Part shown: positions 8,001 through 13,465 of the stretch, one piece after another | Position numbering within the stretch: position 1 is the stretch's first letter | Layout: each line of letters opens with the position of its first letter | Program-made: the position numbers and the translations under genes | The notes under the pieces: model-generated | Database searches by the model: none | What the model saw: only the letters and a program-made list of their open reading frames with translations | Told to the model about the DNA's origin: nothing | Source of the DNA: JAAXVZ01 sp964392465 | GTDB taxonomy: Archaea; Nanobdellota; Nanobdellia; Woesearchaeales; GW2011-AR15 | DNA: 13,465 nucleotides | Assembly (NCBI GenBank): GCA_964392465.1 | Contig: CAYMPC010000029.1 | Coordinates: 1 to 13,465, forward strand | Direction: 5' to 3'

Positions 8001-8176
8001 CCTGTTCCAGTAGGAGCAAATATCAAGGTATTCTTTTTTTCATGAATAGGAATAATGCCATATCTCTGTGGCTCTGAAAAAGGGCCGAAAGTTTCCTTAA
8101 ACCATTTTTTTAGAGAAGGATGTAAAATACTATAAATCTCTTCATTTGTATAGGGCGTTTTTATATAATTGAACAT
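5057..8176 (-). CDS. lhr: Lhr-type superfamily 2 DNA/RNA helicase
   Basis: ATP-dependent 3'-5' helicase of the Lhr (large helicase-related) group, linked to DNA repair and RNA processing in archaea. Helicase motifs are intact: P-loop APTGTGKT (54-61), ISPLKALSRD (90-99), TTPES (151-155), DEIH (178-181), SAT (211-213), FTNTRSATER (286-295), SSTSLELGIDIG (350-361) and QRIGRSGHK (380-388). The Lhr-specific second half follows: AGRPPTVPSW (574-583), a winged-helix region, HTLYGRRVNDVLSRA (671-685), FRHCATRALMILRNY (747-761) and DFPSPFA (829-835). The core seems to end near residue 868; the remaining 170 residues are charged, mostly helical and not recognised. At 1039 residues it is longer than the roughly 850-950 typical of archaeal Lhr. 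GAGGT about 6-10 bases before the ATG and a TATA-like box near 8207-8216 support the start. Confidence 0.93.
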   Translation of the reverse strand: MFNYIKTPYTNEEIYSILHPSLKKWFKETFGPFSEPQRYGIIPIHEKKNTLIFAPTGTGKTLTAFTSILNELTLLADIGKLENRVYCVYISPLKALSRDIKLNLMDPLGAIEKIAKEQKKKIDIRVGVRTGDTTASQKANMLKNPPHILITTPESFAIVITSKKFRDLMKNIDWVVVDEIHSVASSKRGVHLSLSLERLQNLTNFTRIGLSATVSPLEEVAKYLVGKENGKFRQCNIVDAQFIKKMDLKVLSPVPDIINTSHELVHERMYEMIDDLIQNHKTTLIFTNTRSATERVVHYLKDKFPEHYTEKLGEKDSRSLIGAHHGSLATSHRVRMENMLKEGKLKCIVSSTSLELGIDIGYIDLVILLGSPKSVARGLQRIGRSGHKLHDTSKGRIIVLDRDDLVECAVLLKSAIEKKIDNIFIPKNCLDVLAQQIFGMSIEDVYHIEKIFETIKRSYNFETLSREDFDSIINYLAGEYVSLEDRNVYAKIWVDKETGNVGRRGKLARMLYMTNIGTIPDESFITVKLGEEIVGKIDEGFLERLKRGDVFVLGGETYEFLHAKGMVAYVRTSAGRPPTVPSWVSETLPLSFDLAMDIQKFRRYLEEHFKAKKSKEEVMEFINSYLYVDKYGANSIYEYFREQFLFSEIPNDKKIVIEHFKEERNKFVVFHTLYGRRVNDVLSRALAFAISKQQKTDVEITISDNGFLLSYTGNLQAIKAFKNIRSKDLNKIMFLALEKTEVLKRRFRHCATRALMILRNYMGHTKTVGKQQVSSMLLLNAVKRISDDFPILKEARREVVEDLMDISNAVYILEEAENNKIKIVETYKDFPSPFAFHLVIQGYSDIFKMEDKIEFLKRMHEKVLKKIENPQIAEKSSETFSYHELWRLAEEGKEKEKEEKREELKRMAWNVEKVPMFAKEAIVKMIDGEEVDQSIMDEFKKYIEEIKKNFPEKLKKFVLKYIEKNDYQSVLMKQFTEAYNKIRFDDDLYYEGRQIINGKRKYVSKKFKDYLETLLSGAIPYIWKNEIIKFFMKVRNELE

Positions 8177-8206
8177 TGAAACCTCGCCCTATTTAAAATT
8201 CAAGAA

Positions 8207-8216
8207 CTTTTAAAAA
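8207..8216 (-). promoter_or_regulatory. TATA-like box for the helicase gene
   Basis: Minus-strand ctttttaaaa, about 35 bases before the ATG at 8176. A second AT-rich match, aattttaaat at 8191-8200, is too close to the start codon to be the likelier choice. Confidence 0.45.
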
Positions 8217-8266
8217 GGTATGTTTTATATCTATATTTAATAAAGCAAGATTCTAAAGAAAATTAT

Positions 8267-8821
8267 CTAAACCCTAACATTACATATAGGACATATTTTA
8301 TGATGTTTCAATAGAGGAGTTCTGCAGTTAGGACAAATTCTCTGCCCTGGTTGTGATGAATGATTATATATGTTTTGGCTAGAATGAGTAACATGATTAG
8401 AATGAGGCGTATGTGTGCTATGTCTATGGCTTGTCTGGTGCGTTGGCTGATGTGAATAAGCATTAGTTTGCTGTGGAAAAGTTCTTGGTGTTCCATAGTG
8501 AGTTGCTTGAGTTGATTTTACATATTGAGATGCTCCAGGTAAGGCATGTTGTCTCAATTGAGGATTTCTCCTGTAATCATCAATATCAATATCCACTTCT
8601 CTCTCCCCTCTTTGATATGTCTGCATTCTTCTTTCTTCCATCTCCTGTTGAGGAGATTTTTGCCTGGATTTTATTTTTATAAATCCGTAAATGAACATAC
8701 ATATTCCAACAAAAATCATTATTATGAAAAAAGGATTGGCTGCTTTTGTATTCACAAAAAAAGAAAATATTGATATAAATATTCCAACAATACACCAGAC
8801 AATTCCAGGGATTTCAGCCAT
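8267..8821 (-). CDS. two-TM membrane protein with His-rich linker and C-terminal zinc ribbon
   Basis: I do not recognise the family. The 184 residues begin with two hydrophobic helices (about 5-23 and 30-50), the second ending in a basic IKIKSRQK, which suggests a hairpin with a cytoplasmic tail. A charged stretch (56-90) leads to a His/Ser/Thr/Gln-rich linker: ten histidines at 108, 124, 128, 132, 134, 137, 140, 143, 146 and 154. The C-terminus is a zinc ribbon, CPNC (163-166) and CPIC (177-180), with two histidines between. Zinc ribbons like this often bind other proteins or nucleic acid at the membrane. The poly-His linker could buffer or sense metal ions, but this is inference. A TATA-like box about 26 bases before the ATG gives it its own leaderless start. 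It precedes the helicase by 90 bases. Confidence 0.8.
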   Translation of the reverse strand: MAEIPGIVWCIVGIFISIFSFFVNTKAANPFFIIMIFVGICMFIYGFIKIKSRQKSPQQEMEERRMQTYQRGEREVDIDIDDYRRNPQLRQHALPGASQYVKSTQATHYGTPRTFPQQTNAYSHQPTHQTSHRHSTHTPHSNHVTHSSQNIYNHSSQPGQRICPNCRTPLLKHHKICPICNVRV

Positions 8822-8842
8822 ATTTTAATTAACAATAAAGAA

Positions 8843-8852
8843 CTATAAATAT
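8843..8852 (-). promoter_or_regulatory. TATA-like box for the zinc-ribbon membrane protein
   Basis: Minus-strand atatttatag centred about 26 bases before the ATG at 8821, predicting a leaderless mRNA. Confidence 0.55.
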
Positions 8853-8898
8853 TTTATGTTAATTGTATTTATGTTCTTTTTGTTATCAATTATTTCTT

Positions 8899-10131
8899 TT
8901 AAATTCGCAATTCAATTTTCTTTTTTGATACTAATGAATGATACAATTCTTTTGCTTTGTCAGATTCTAAATTAATTTTTATAATATTCTTTTTGCTCAC
9001 TTTTACATTCATCAAAAATTTTTCTTCAACATAAATTGAAACTTCTTTGTTACTATATTCTCCTTCTGGAGAGATAAAAAGATATCTTTTTTCGATTTTA
9101 ACGCCAAATTTAACATTCTCATAATTTTTTGGCATTTTTTTAAGAATCTTTTCTATTTTTTCCTTTTTTTCAGATTTAACTAAAACAGTTGAACTATTTA
9201 CAGGTATGACAACAGTTTCTTCACCGTAAGAATAGATTTCATATTCCAGTTTTCCAGTCTCAAAATCATTAATGACAACAACAGGCCTTGTTAATCCTAT
9301 ATCTTTCATTCCAGAAGGCACTTTTACAGTCATTTTTACATCAAAAACTCTTTTTATTTCTCCTTTTTCAACAAAAATAACAGTATCTATAATTTGGGGA
9401 ATCACACCCAATTCAATTCTTCCAATGAATCTTTGTATTGCATCAATAGAATTAGTTGCATGTATTACTCCCGCCATCCCTACTCCTGATAATCTTAAAT
9501 CAGAGAATAATCTAAAATCCTCTGTATTTCTCATCTCATCAAATATAGTATAATCAGGTCTTGATAATAGCAAAATATCTCTTATTTCTTCGGGACTTCC
9601 ATGAGATATTGCCAGCTGTGTTATATTTTCAGGAAGTATAAGATCCCTGGGTGATTCAACTGTTTTCACAATTTTATTATTGTCTGCATAAAATAATGCC
9701 AAAGCTCTTGCAAAAGTAGTTTTTCCCTGGCCAGGAGGGCCGGCAATTAAGATTCCCTCTGCTTGTTCTTTTATTCTTTTAAAAAGATTCTCAGAAATAT
9801 TGTATTCGTTTAATGCAAGTAATTTCACTGGCTTTACAGCGGTAATTTCCCACCCATCTGAAAACGGAGGTCTTGTAATTACAATTCTGATGATTCCTTT
9901 TTGGATAATGGTAGAACCTTGCCTATCGATTTCCACTAAAGAATCTTCTGCCTGCATAATAGTTTGGGCAATTTCTTTTAGATCTTCCTGATTAATTTTT
10001 TTATTTTTTATTTTTTCAAAAGTCCAGTTTCCAGGAGAACCTTTTTTTGCATAGGGGAAGCTATTTTCTCTTATATGAACACTCATTGTTTCTTTATCAA
10101 AAAAATCTTCAATATCCATAATCAACCCCAC
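8899..10131 (-). CDS. COG1855-type (PINc/VapC family) ATPase lacking the PIN domain
   Basis: A VirB11/PilT-like P-loop ATPase matching the conserved ATPase part of the archaeal PIN-ATPase-KH family. Family signatures run in order: TMSVHIRENSFPYAKKGSPG (15-34), ITRPPFSDGWEITAVKP (85-101), Walker A GPPGQGKTTF (131-140), VESPRDL (158-164), Walker B region RPDYTIFDE (191-199), RLSGVGMAGVIHAT (213-226), IQRFIGRIELGVIPQ (232-246), VKVPSGM (269-275) and YEIYSYGEE (297-305). Full-length members are about 600 residues with an N-terminal PIN nuclease. Here the protein starts just before the TMSVH block, so that domain is absent. The C-terminal 100 residues replace the usual KH region without a clear GxxG loop. 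The listed start is GTG at 10131; ATG at 10119 is about as likely. A TATA-like box is at 10151-10160. The cellular role of the family is not well established. Confidence 0.88.
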   Translation of the reverse strand: MGLIMDIEDFFDKETMSVHIRENSFPYAKKGSPGNWTFEKIKNKKINQEDLKEIAQTIMQAEDSLVEIDRQGSTIIQKGIIRIVITRPPFSDGWEITAVKPVKLLALNEYNISENLFKRIKEQAEGILIAGPPGQGKTTFARALALFYADNNKIVKTVESPRDLILPENITQLAISHGSPEEIRDILLLSRPDYTIFDEMRNTEDFRLFSDLRLSGVGMAGVIHATNSIDAIQRFIGRIELGVIPQIIDTVIFVEKGEIKRVFDVKMTVKVPSGMKDIGLTRPVVVINDFETGKLEYEIYSYGEETVVIPVNSSTVLVKSEKKEKIEKILKKMPKNYENVKFGVKIEKRYLFISPEGEYSNKEVSIYVEEKFLMNVKVSKKNIIKINLESDKAKELYHSLVSKKKIELRI

Positions 10132-10150
10132 TCATAATAAAAGAGAACAA

Positions 10151-10160
10151 GGATATATAA
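10151..10160 (-). promoter_or_regulatory. TATA-like box for the ATPase gene
   Basis: Minus-strand ttatatatcc, about 25 bases before GTG 10131 and about 37 before ATG 10119. Its position fits a leaderless GTG start or a short leader before the ATG. Confidence 0.5.
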
Positions 10161-10186
10161 GGTTTTTGATTATTATATATTATATT

Positions 10187-10192
10187 AAAAAA
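10187..10192 (-). terminator. possible oligo-T terminator after the small zinc-ribbon gene
   Basis: Six T on the minus strand, 13 bases after the stop at 10205 and before the ATPase promoter. The position fits an archaeal intrinsic terminator separating the envelope genes from the ATPase gene. Confidence 0.35.
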
Positions 10193-10204
10193 TTATTCTA
10201 TAAC

Positions 10205-10333
10205 TTATTCACTTCTGGCGCAGCTATAATGGCATTTTTCACAGAATAGCATATGATAAACAGAATCTCCTATCTTATTGGTTCCTTTTATTATCATCTC
10301 GGAGCCGCACATCTTACATTTTTTGTTTATCAT
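10205..10333 (-). CDS. small zinc-ribbon protein (42 residues)
   Basis: An ATG at 10333 opens 42 codons ending in TAA at 10207-10205. The translation begins MINKKCKMCGSEMIIKGTNK and ends in LFCEKCHYSCARSE. Cysteine pairs C6/C9 and C31/C34 have the CX2C spacing of a zinc ribbon, with a further C38. The ordered cysteine pairs and the good fit into a 230-base space otherwise lacking a gene argue that it is real. A TATA-like aagtttaaaa about 30 bases upstream lies over the stop codon of the surface-protein gene. The family is not recognised; many small archaeal zinc ribbons bind nucleic acid or other proteins. Confidence 0.72.
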   Translation of the reverse strand: MINKKCKMCGSEMIIKGTNKIGDSVYHMLFCEKCHYSCARSE

Positions 10334-10362
10334 CTTTCTTATTAGTTAATATGTTTGATTTT

Positions 10363-12804
10363 TTAAACTTTTTTAAAAAGAGAAATAAACCAGGAAAAAA
10401 CTTTTGAAAAAAAGTTCTGCTTTGGTTTCTCTGAAACAGTTGAATTAACTAAAATATCCTTTTCAACATTATTAATAACTTCTTCTGACTTGCTTTTGTT
10501 TACAACAGTTATGGTAAGATCATTTGAATATGCTTTAATCTCATTATTTTCATAAGTATAGTTGAATACGCTTCTTTGAATTACATATTGACCCTCTTTC
10601 TCAAAACTTATGTTTTGTCTGAATATTTCTGTGTTGTATAAGGGTATAATAATCTCCTTATCATAATCTGTGAGATATCCAGTAGCTAATTTGTTCCCTA
10701 AATTTGTTAGGTTTATTACTAATTCTGTTTTTTCTCCTGCCTCTATTATATTTTTTGAAATAGACTTTTCAATATAAATAGAAGGACCGTTTATTTCAGC
10801 TTCCTTTATATCAACAGATACACCTCCTGAACTTACATTAAATTCCCTTGAATATTTGTCCTTAAAAAATAAAATAGACCTTTCTGTATTTTTAATTCCT
10901 ATTTTTTTTGGTCTTATCTGCTCTGCTTTGAAAGTTATTTTTTCTCCAGGATTTAGTTTAGGAACATAATATAAAAATAAATTATATGTATCAAATTCCT
11001 TAGCTTCAGTTGTTCTTAAAACAAGCTCACTTATAGGCGTAGTGTCTTCATTTGTAATAGAATAAGAAACATCTATCATCTCCCCTTTATATGCGCTTGT
11101 TTCAGAAATAATCTTCTGTACACTAACCTTAGGGATTTTTGGTATTACCTTAATCTCTTTTGTCTCACTAACTAAATACTCATTTCCCTCTTCTATGTAG
11201 CTTGCTGAAAAAACAAGAGAGTAGGAAGTCTGCTGGTCAACTTTTTCAGGGATAACAACAAAAGAAATAACCTTTGTTTCTTGACTCTTATTTACAGTGC
11301 CATAGCCAGAAGTAGCTCCTTTTACAATAAATCCGTCTGGGATGAGAGCATCAACCAACACTTCTTTTAAATTATTGATTCCAGGATTTTTTATATTTAC
11401 ATAAATGGTTATTGGCTCTTCCTCATTTACATTATAAGAGCTAATAGTTGGTATTACAATTAGTTGTTGTATAGGTTTTACAATAATTTTATTTTCTAGA
11501 GTAGATGAATAGGTTTCATTACTCTCCATCTTATAAGTCACATTAAATTTTATATTATATGTTTTTTCAGAAGTTCCAGAAGGTATTTTTATCTCATTAT
11601 TTAAAAGAAAGACAGTTTGGTTTATGTCTATTTGTCCATACGTAACGTTATCAAACCACCCCAAATCTGTTAGAGTTTCAAGTTTTATTTCTTTAATTTT
11701 AGAAAATGAATTTTTATTTTCGACTTTAAGAAATAATAATACTTTCTGGTTTGAATTGACATATTCAACATCATTTAAAGAGCTTGTTAGTTCAATTCCT
11801 TCATTATGAGTAAGAAAACCATGCTTCAAATTTTCTATATTGTATATTTTTCCTTTATATTCATACTCTCCACTCAAAATTATAAAAAAAACACCGACTT
11901 TTTTTTGTGATAACGTAAATTCAAGAGTATTACTGTTATTATCGTTTATGGTTTCTCTCCATACATAAGTATTATTGTTTTTTACTATATCATTATCTTT
12001 TTTTATAATTTCAATCCCTTCTGGAAAAAATATGTTTAAAGAAGTAACTTTTATATCACTATCTCCTTGATTGCTTAAGGTAATATTAAATAATATTTCT
12101 TCATTTAATTCATAATCAGCTTTATCACTCTCAAATTCAATATCCAGCACAGAGGTAGAATATAATCTTATTGAATCAGAAAATATCTCTTTTTTTTCAT
12201 ATCCATCATAATATTGGACAGATGCTTTAATTTCCTTATCAAACTCCCCAATACTCTTAATTTTATACTTTATTTCTTTTGTTTCAGCTTCATTTATATT
12301 ACCTTTCCAATAAATTGTTTTATTTTCCTTTATAGCTCCAGTTACACTTTCTATTTGAATATTATCTGGAAGTTCTTCTCTAAAAATAACATCTTCTACA
12401 TCAGCTTCTCCTGTGTTTGTTAAGAGAACAGTAAATGAAGCAGATTCTCCTATCGAAAGTATGTTATTGGTAATAGTTCTTGTAATCTCAATATCTGGTT
12501 GGAGCAATAAAACAGTCAGATATGCCTTATAATCTCTAATATCAGAGTCATATGAAGAGGAATTGTAGCATATTTTTCTTGTATTTATTTCACCGCATTT
12601 ATATCTATCCACTGAAATTGTAAGAATACTTGAGCTTAACAATAAAGAATCTGCATTTTCACTAATTAAAATATTGTAGATTGTCTCATCCAGCTTTATA
12701 TTTTTAGTATTATAGATCCAACCTTCATATTCTAAAAATTCTGCCCTAGAAAAAGAAACTATTGTTAAAAAGAGTAGGAAAAAAAAGAAAAACTTATTTT
12801 TCAT
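10363..12804 (-). CDS. secreted surface protein with DUF11-like repeats
   Basis: An 813-residue extracytoplasmic protein. Residues 1-21 are a signal peptide: basic start, a core of F/L residues, and SRA before the likely cleavage. The first domain (about 22-102) holds the only two cysteines, C70 and C79, which may form a disulfide. Six immunoglobulin-like beta domains follow at roughly 103-216, 218-330, 340-442, 446-552, 558-668 and 675-768, several with the DUF11/CARDB-style phrase for a gap-tolerant strand pair, such as GESASFTVLLTNTGEADVED (119-138). More than a dozen N-X-S/T sites suit a glycosylated envelope protein. The final 17 residues (NFFSKVFSWFISLFKKV) are amphipathic and could hold it at the membrane; there is no clear long TM helix. 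It overlaps the upstream gene by 11 bases and has AGAGGA before the ATG. Confidence 0.85.
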   Translation of the reverse strand: MKNKFFFFFLLFLTIVSFSRAEFLEYEGWIYNTKNIKLDETIYNILISENADSLLLSSSILTISVDRYKCGEINTRKICYNSSSYDSDIRDYKAYLTVLLLQPDIEITRTITNNILSIGESASFTVLLTNTGEADVEDVIFREELPDNIQIESVTGAIKENKTIYWKGNINEAETKEIKYKIKSIGEFDKEIKASVQYYDGYEKKEIFSDSIRLYSTSVLDIEFESDKADYELNEEILFNITLSNQGDSDIKVTSLNIFFPEGIEIIKKDNDIVKNNNTYVWRETINDNNSNTLEFTLSQKKVGVFFIILSGEYEYKGKIYNIENLKHGFLTHNEGIELTSSLNDVEYVNSNQKVLLFLKVENKNSFSKIKEIKLETLTDLGWFDNVTYGQIDINQTVFLLNNEIKIPSGTSEKTYNIKFNVTYKMESNETYSSTLENKIIVKPIQQLIVIPTISSYNVNEEEPITIYVNIKNPGINNLKEVLVDALIPDGFIVKGATSGYGTVNKSQETKVISFVVIPEKVDQQTSYSLVFSASYIEEGNEYLVSETKEIKVIPKIPKVSVQKIISETSAYKGEMIDVSYSITNEDTTPISELVLRTTEAKEFDTYNLFLYYVPKLNPGEKITFKAEQIRPKKIGIKNTERSILFFKDKYSREFNVSSGGVSVDIKEAEINGPSIYIEKSISKNIIEAGEKTELVINLTNLGNKLATGYLTDYDKEIIIPLYNTEIFRQNISFEKEGQYVIQRSVFNYTYENNEIKAYSNDLTITVVNKSKSEEVINNVEKDILVNSTVSEKPKQNFFSKVFSWFISLFKKV

Positions 12805-13432
12805 TCTTTCCTCTTGTGAAAAATTTTATTACTTTAAAAACAAATGTTTCTTCATAAATTATTACATCTCCTTTTTTATACTCTTTCACTAAAAACAAAG
12901 GATCTTGCTTCAATCCAAGAACAACAAGCATAGAGAAAGCCATTGCTTCTGAATCAGGAAAATTTTCTGGTTTAATCAATTCAAGCAGGAGCAATTGCTT
13001 TTTGTCTTTAATAGATTCAATTATAGCATCTGGATCAAACTTTTCAGTTTTTTGGAATGCTTTTTTATCTATAATTACAAGTTTATAATTATCCCCAAGC
13101 ATACTCTTATAATCTTTTTTGCTGAAAAATTGTGTTGCTCTTGTTATTTCTCTTTCACTTAATGAATCAGCAGTGGATAAATTAAGCTGGTACATTGAGA
13201 ATCCAGTAATAATTGTCTGGTTATCTTTTAAGATAAATAGGTTTGGCTTTGATGAAACGCCTTCAATTAGTGCTTTTGAATCCATATAAGCAAGATAGCC
13301 AAAAACTCCAGTTATTATCAAAATTATTAATATTACATATAATGCAATCTTAAAAATACCTTTTATTACTTTTATAAGCAAAATTACCAAAATCAAAGCA
13401 ATAAAAAATCCGAAAATCATAAGATAATCCAT
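12794..13432 (-). CDS. two-TM membrane protein of unknown function, coupled to the surface protein
   Basis: Not recognised. The 212 residues open with two hydrophobic helices (about 4-22 and 27-49) joined by a short KVIKG loop, so N- and C-termini are on the same side. The remaining 160 residues form a soluble domain with alternating strands and helices (for example KLVIIDKKAF at 117-126 and KKQLLLLELIKP at 144-155) and a basic C-terminus. It contains no cysteine. The stop overlaps the start of the surface-protein gene by 11 bases, so the two are probably translated together, and the protein may help export, anchor or assemble that protein. A strong Shine-Dalgarno GGAGG at 13440-13444 supports the ATG at 13432. 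A TATA-like sequence near 13451-13460 is also present. Confidence 0.82.
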   Translation of the reverse strand: MDYLMIFGFFIALILVILLIKVIKGIFKIALYVILIILIITGVFGYLAYMDSKALIEGVSSKPNLFILKDNQTIITGFSMYQLNLSTADSLSEREITRATQFFSKKDYKSMLGDNYKLVIIDKKAFQKTEKFDPDAIIESIKDKKQLLLLELIKPENFPDSEAMAFSMLVVLGLKQDPLFLVKEYKKGDVIIYEETFVFKVIKFFTRGKNEK

Positions 13433-13439
13433 AGTCTCC

Positions 13440-13444
13440 CCTCC
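13440..13444 (-). promoter_or_regulatory. Shine-Dalgarno site of the two-TM protein
   Basis: GGAGG on the minus strand, seven bases before the ATG at 13432, within aaggagggga. It suggests a leadered mRNA, so the gene may belong to an operon that begins beyond the window. Confidence 0.65.
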
Positions 13445-13465
13445 TTGATTGTTTTTTAAGCAATG

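Noticed and set aside
8473..8795. Several overlapping open frames on both strands around the zinc-ribbon membrane protein
   Set aside because: They are shadows; only the frame at 8821-8267 gives coherent TM helices and a zinc ribbon with a well-placed promoter.
1..13465. CRISPR array, tRNA, rRNA, insertion sequence or integrase
   Set aside because: No regularly spaced direct repeats, cloverleaf-like sequence, conserved rRNA segments, transposase motifs or terminal inverted repeats were seen by reading both strands; this was not a computed search.

Overview
The window looks like an AT-rich archaeal chromosome segment, probably from a small-genome DPANN lineage (Woesearchaeota- or Pacearchaeota-like; this placement is inference from gene style, not a computed result). 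The archaeal signs are direct: prefoldin alpha, aIF6, an archaeal FtsY, an Lhr-type helicase, a COG1855-type ATPase, and TATA-like boxes about 25-32 nt upstream of most first genes with almost no 5' leader. All genes are on the minus strand except one CBS-domain gene at the left end.

Layout. Positions 1-39 may hold the first 13 codons of a minus-strand gene, diverging from a plus-strand membrane-anchored CBS-domain protein (165-692). That gene converges on ftsY (713-2044, minus). Upstream of ftsY is a class I methyltransferase gene (2098-2906) interrupted by a 10-N scaffold gap. It lies inside an information-processing block that reads, in transcription order, aIF6 (5004-4336), PRPP synthetase (4313-3339) and prefoldin alpha (3364-2960), then the methyltransferase and ftsY from their own promoters. 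This resembles the archaeal eIF6 / L18a / prefoldin / ftsY cluster, with prs in the L18a position. Further upstream are an Lhr helicase (8176-5057), a two-TM protein with a His-rich linker and zinc ribbon (8821-8267), a COG1855-type secretion-like ATPase without its PIN domain (10131-8899), a 42-residue zinc-ribbon protein (10333-10205), and an overlapping pair made of a large secreted DUF11-like repeat protein (12804-10363) and a two-TM protein (13432-12794).

How the genes fit together. FtsY (co-translational membrane targeting), aIF6 (large-subunit maturation) and prefoldin (co-translational folding) form a protein-biogenesis set; PRPP synthetase feeds nucleotide metabolism. The last pair is probably an envelope module. 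I see no CRISPR array, tRNA, rRNA, insertion sequence or integrase, and no clear-cut new multi-gene system. The most useful leads are the methyltransferase gap, which looks like an unresolved 7-bp contig overlap; the PIN-less COG1855 ATPase; repeated hydrophobic motifs in the FtsY linker; and the unannotated 42-residue zinc-ribbon gene.
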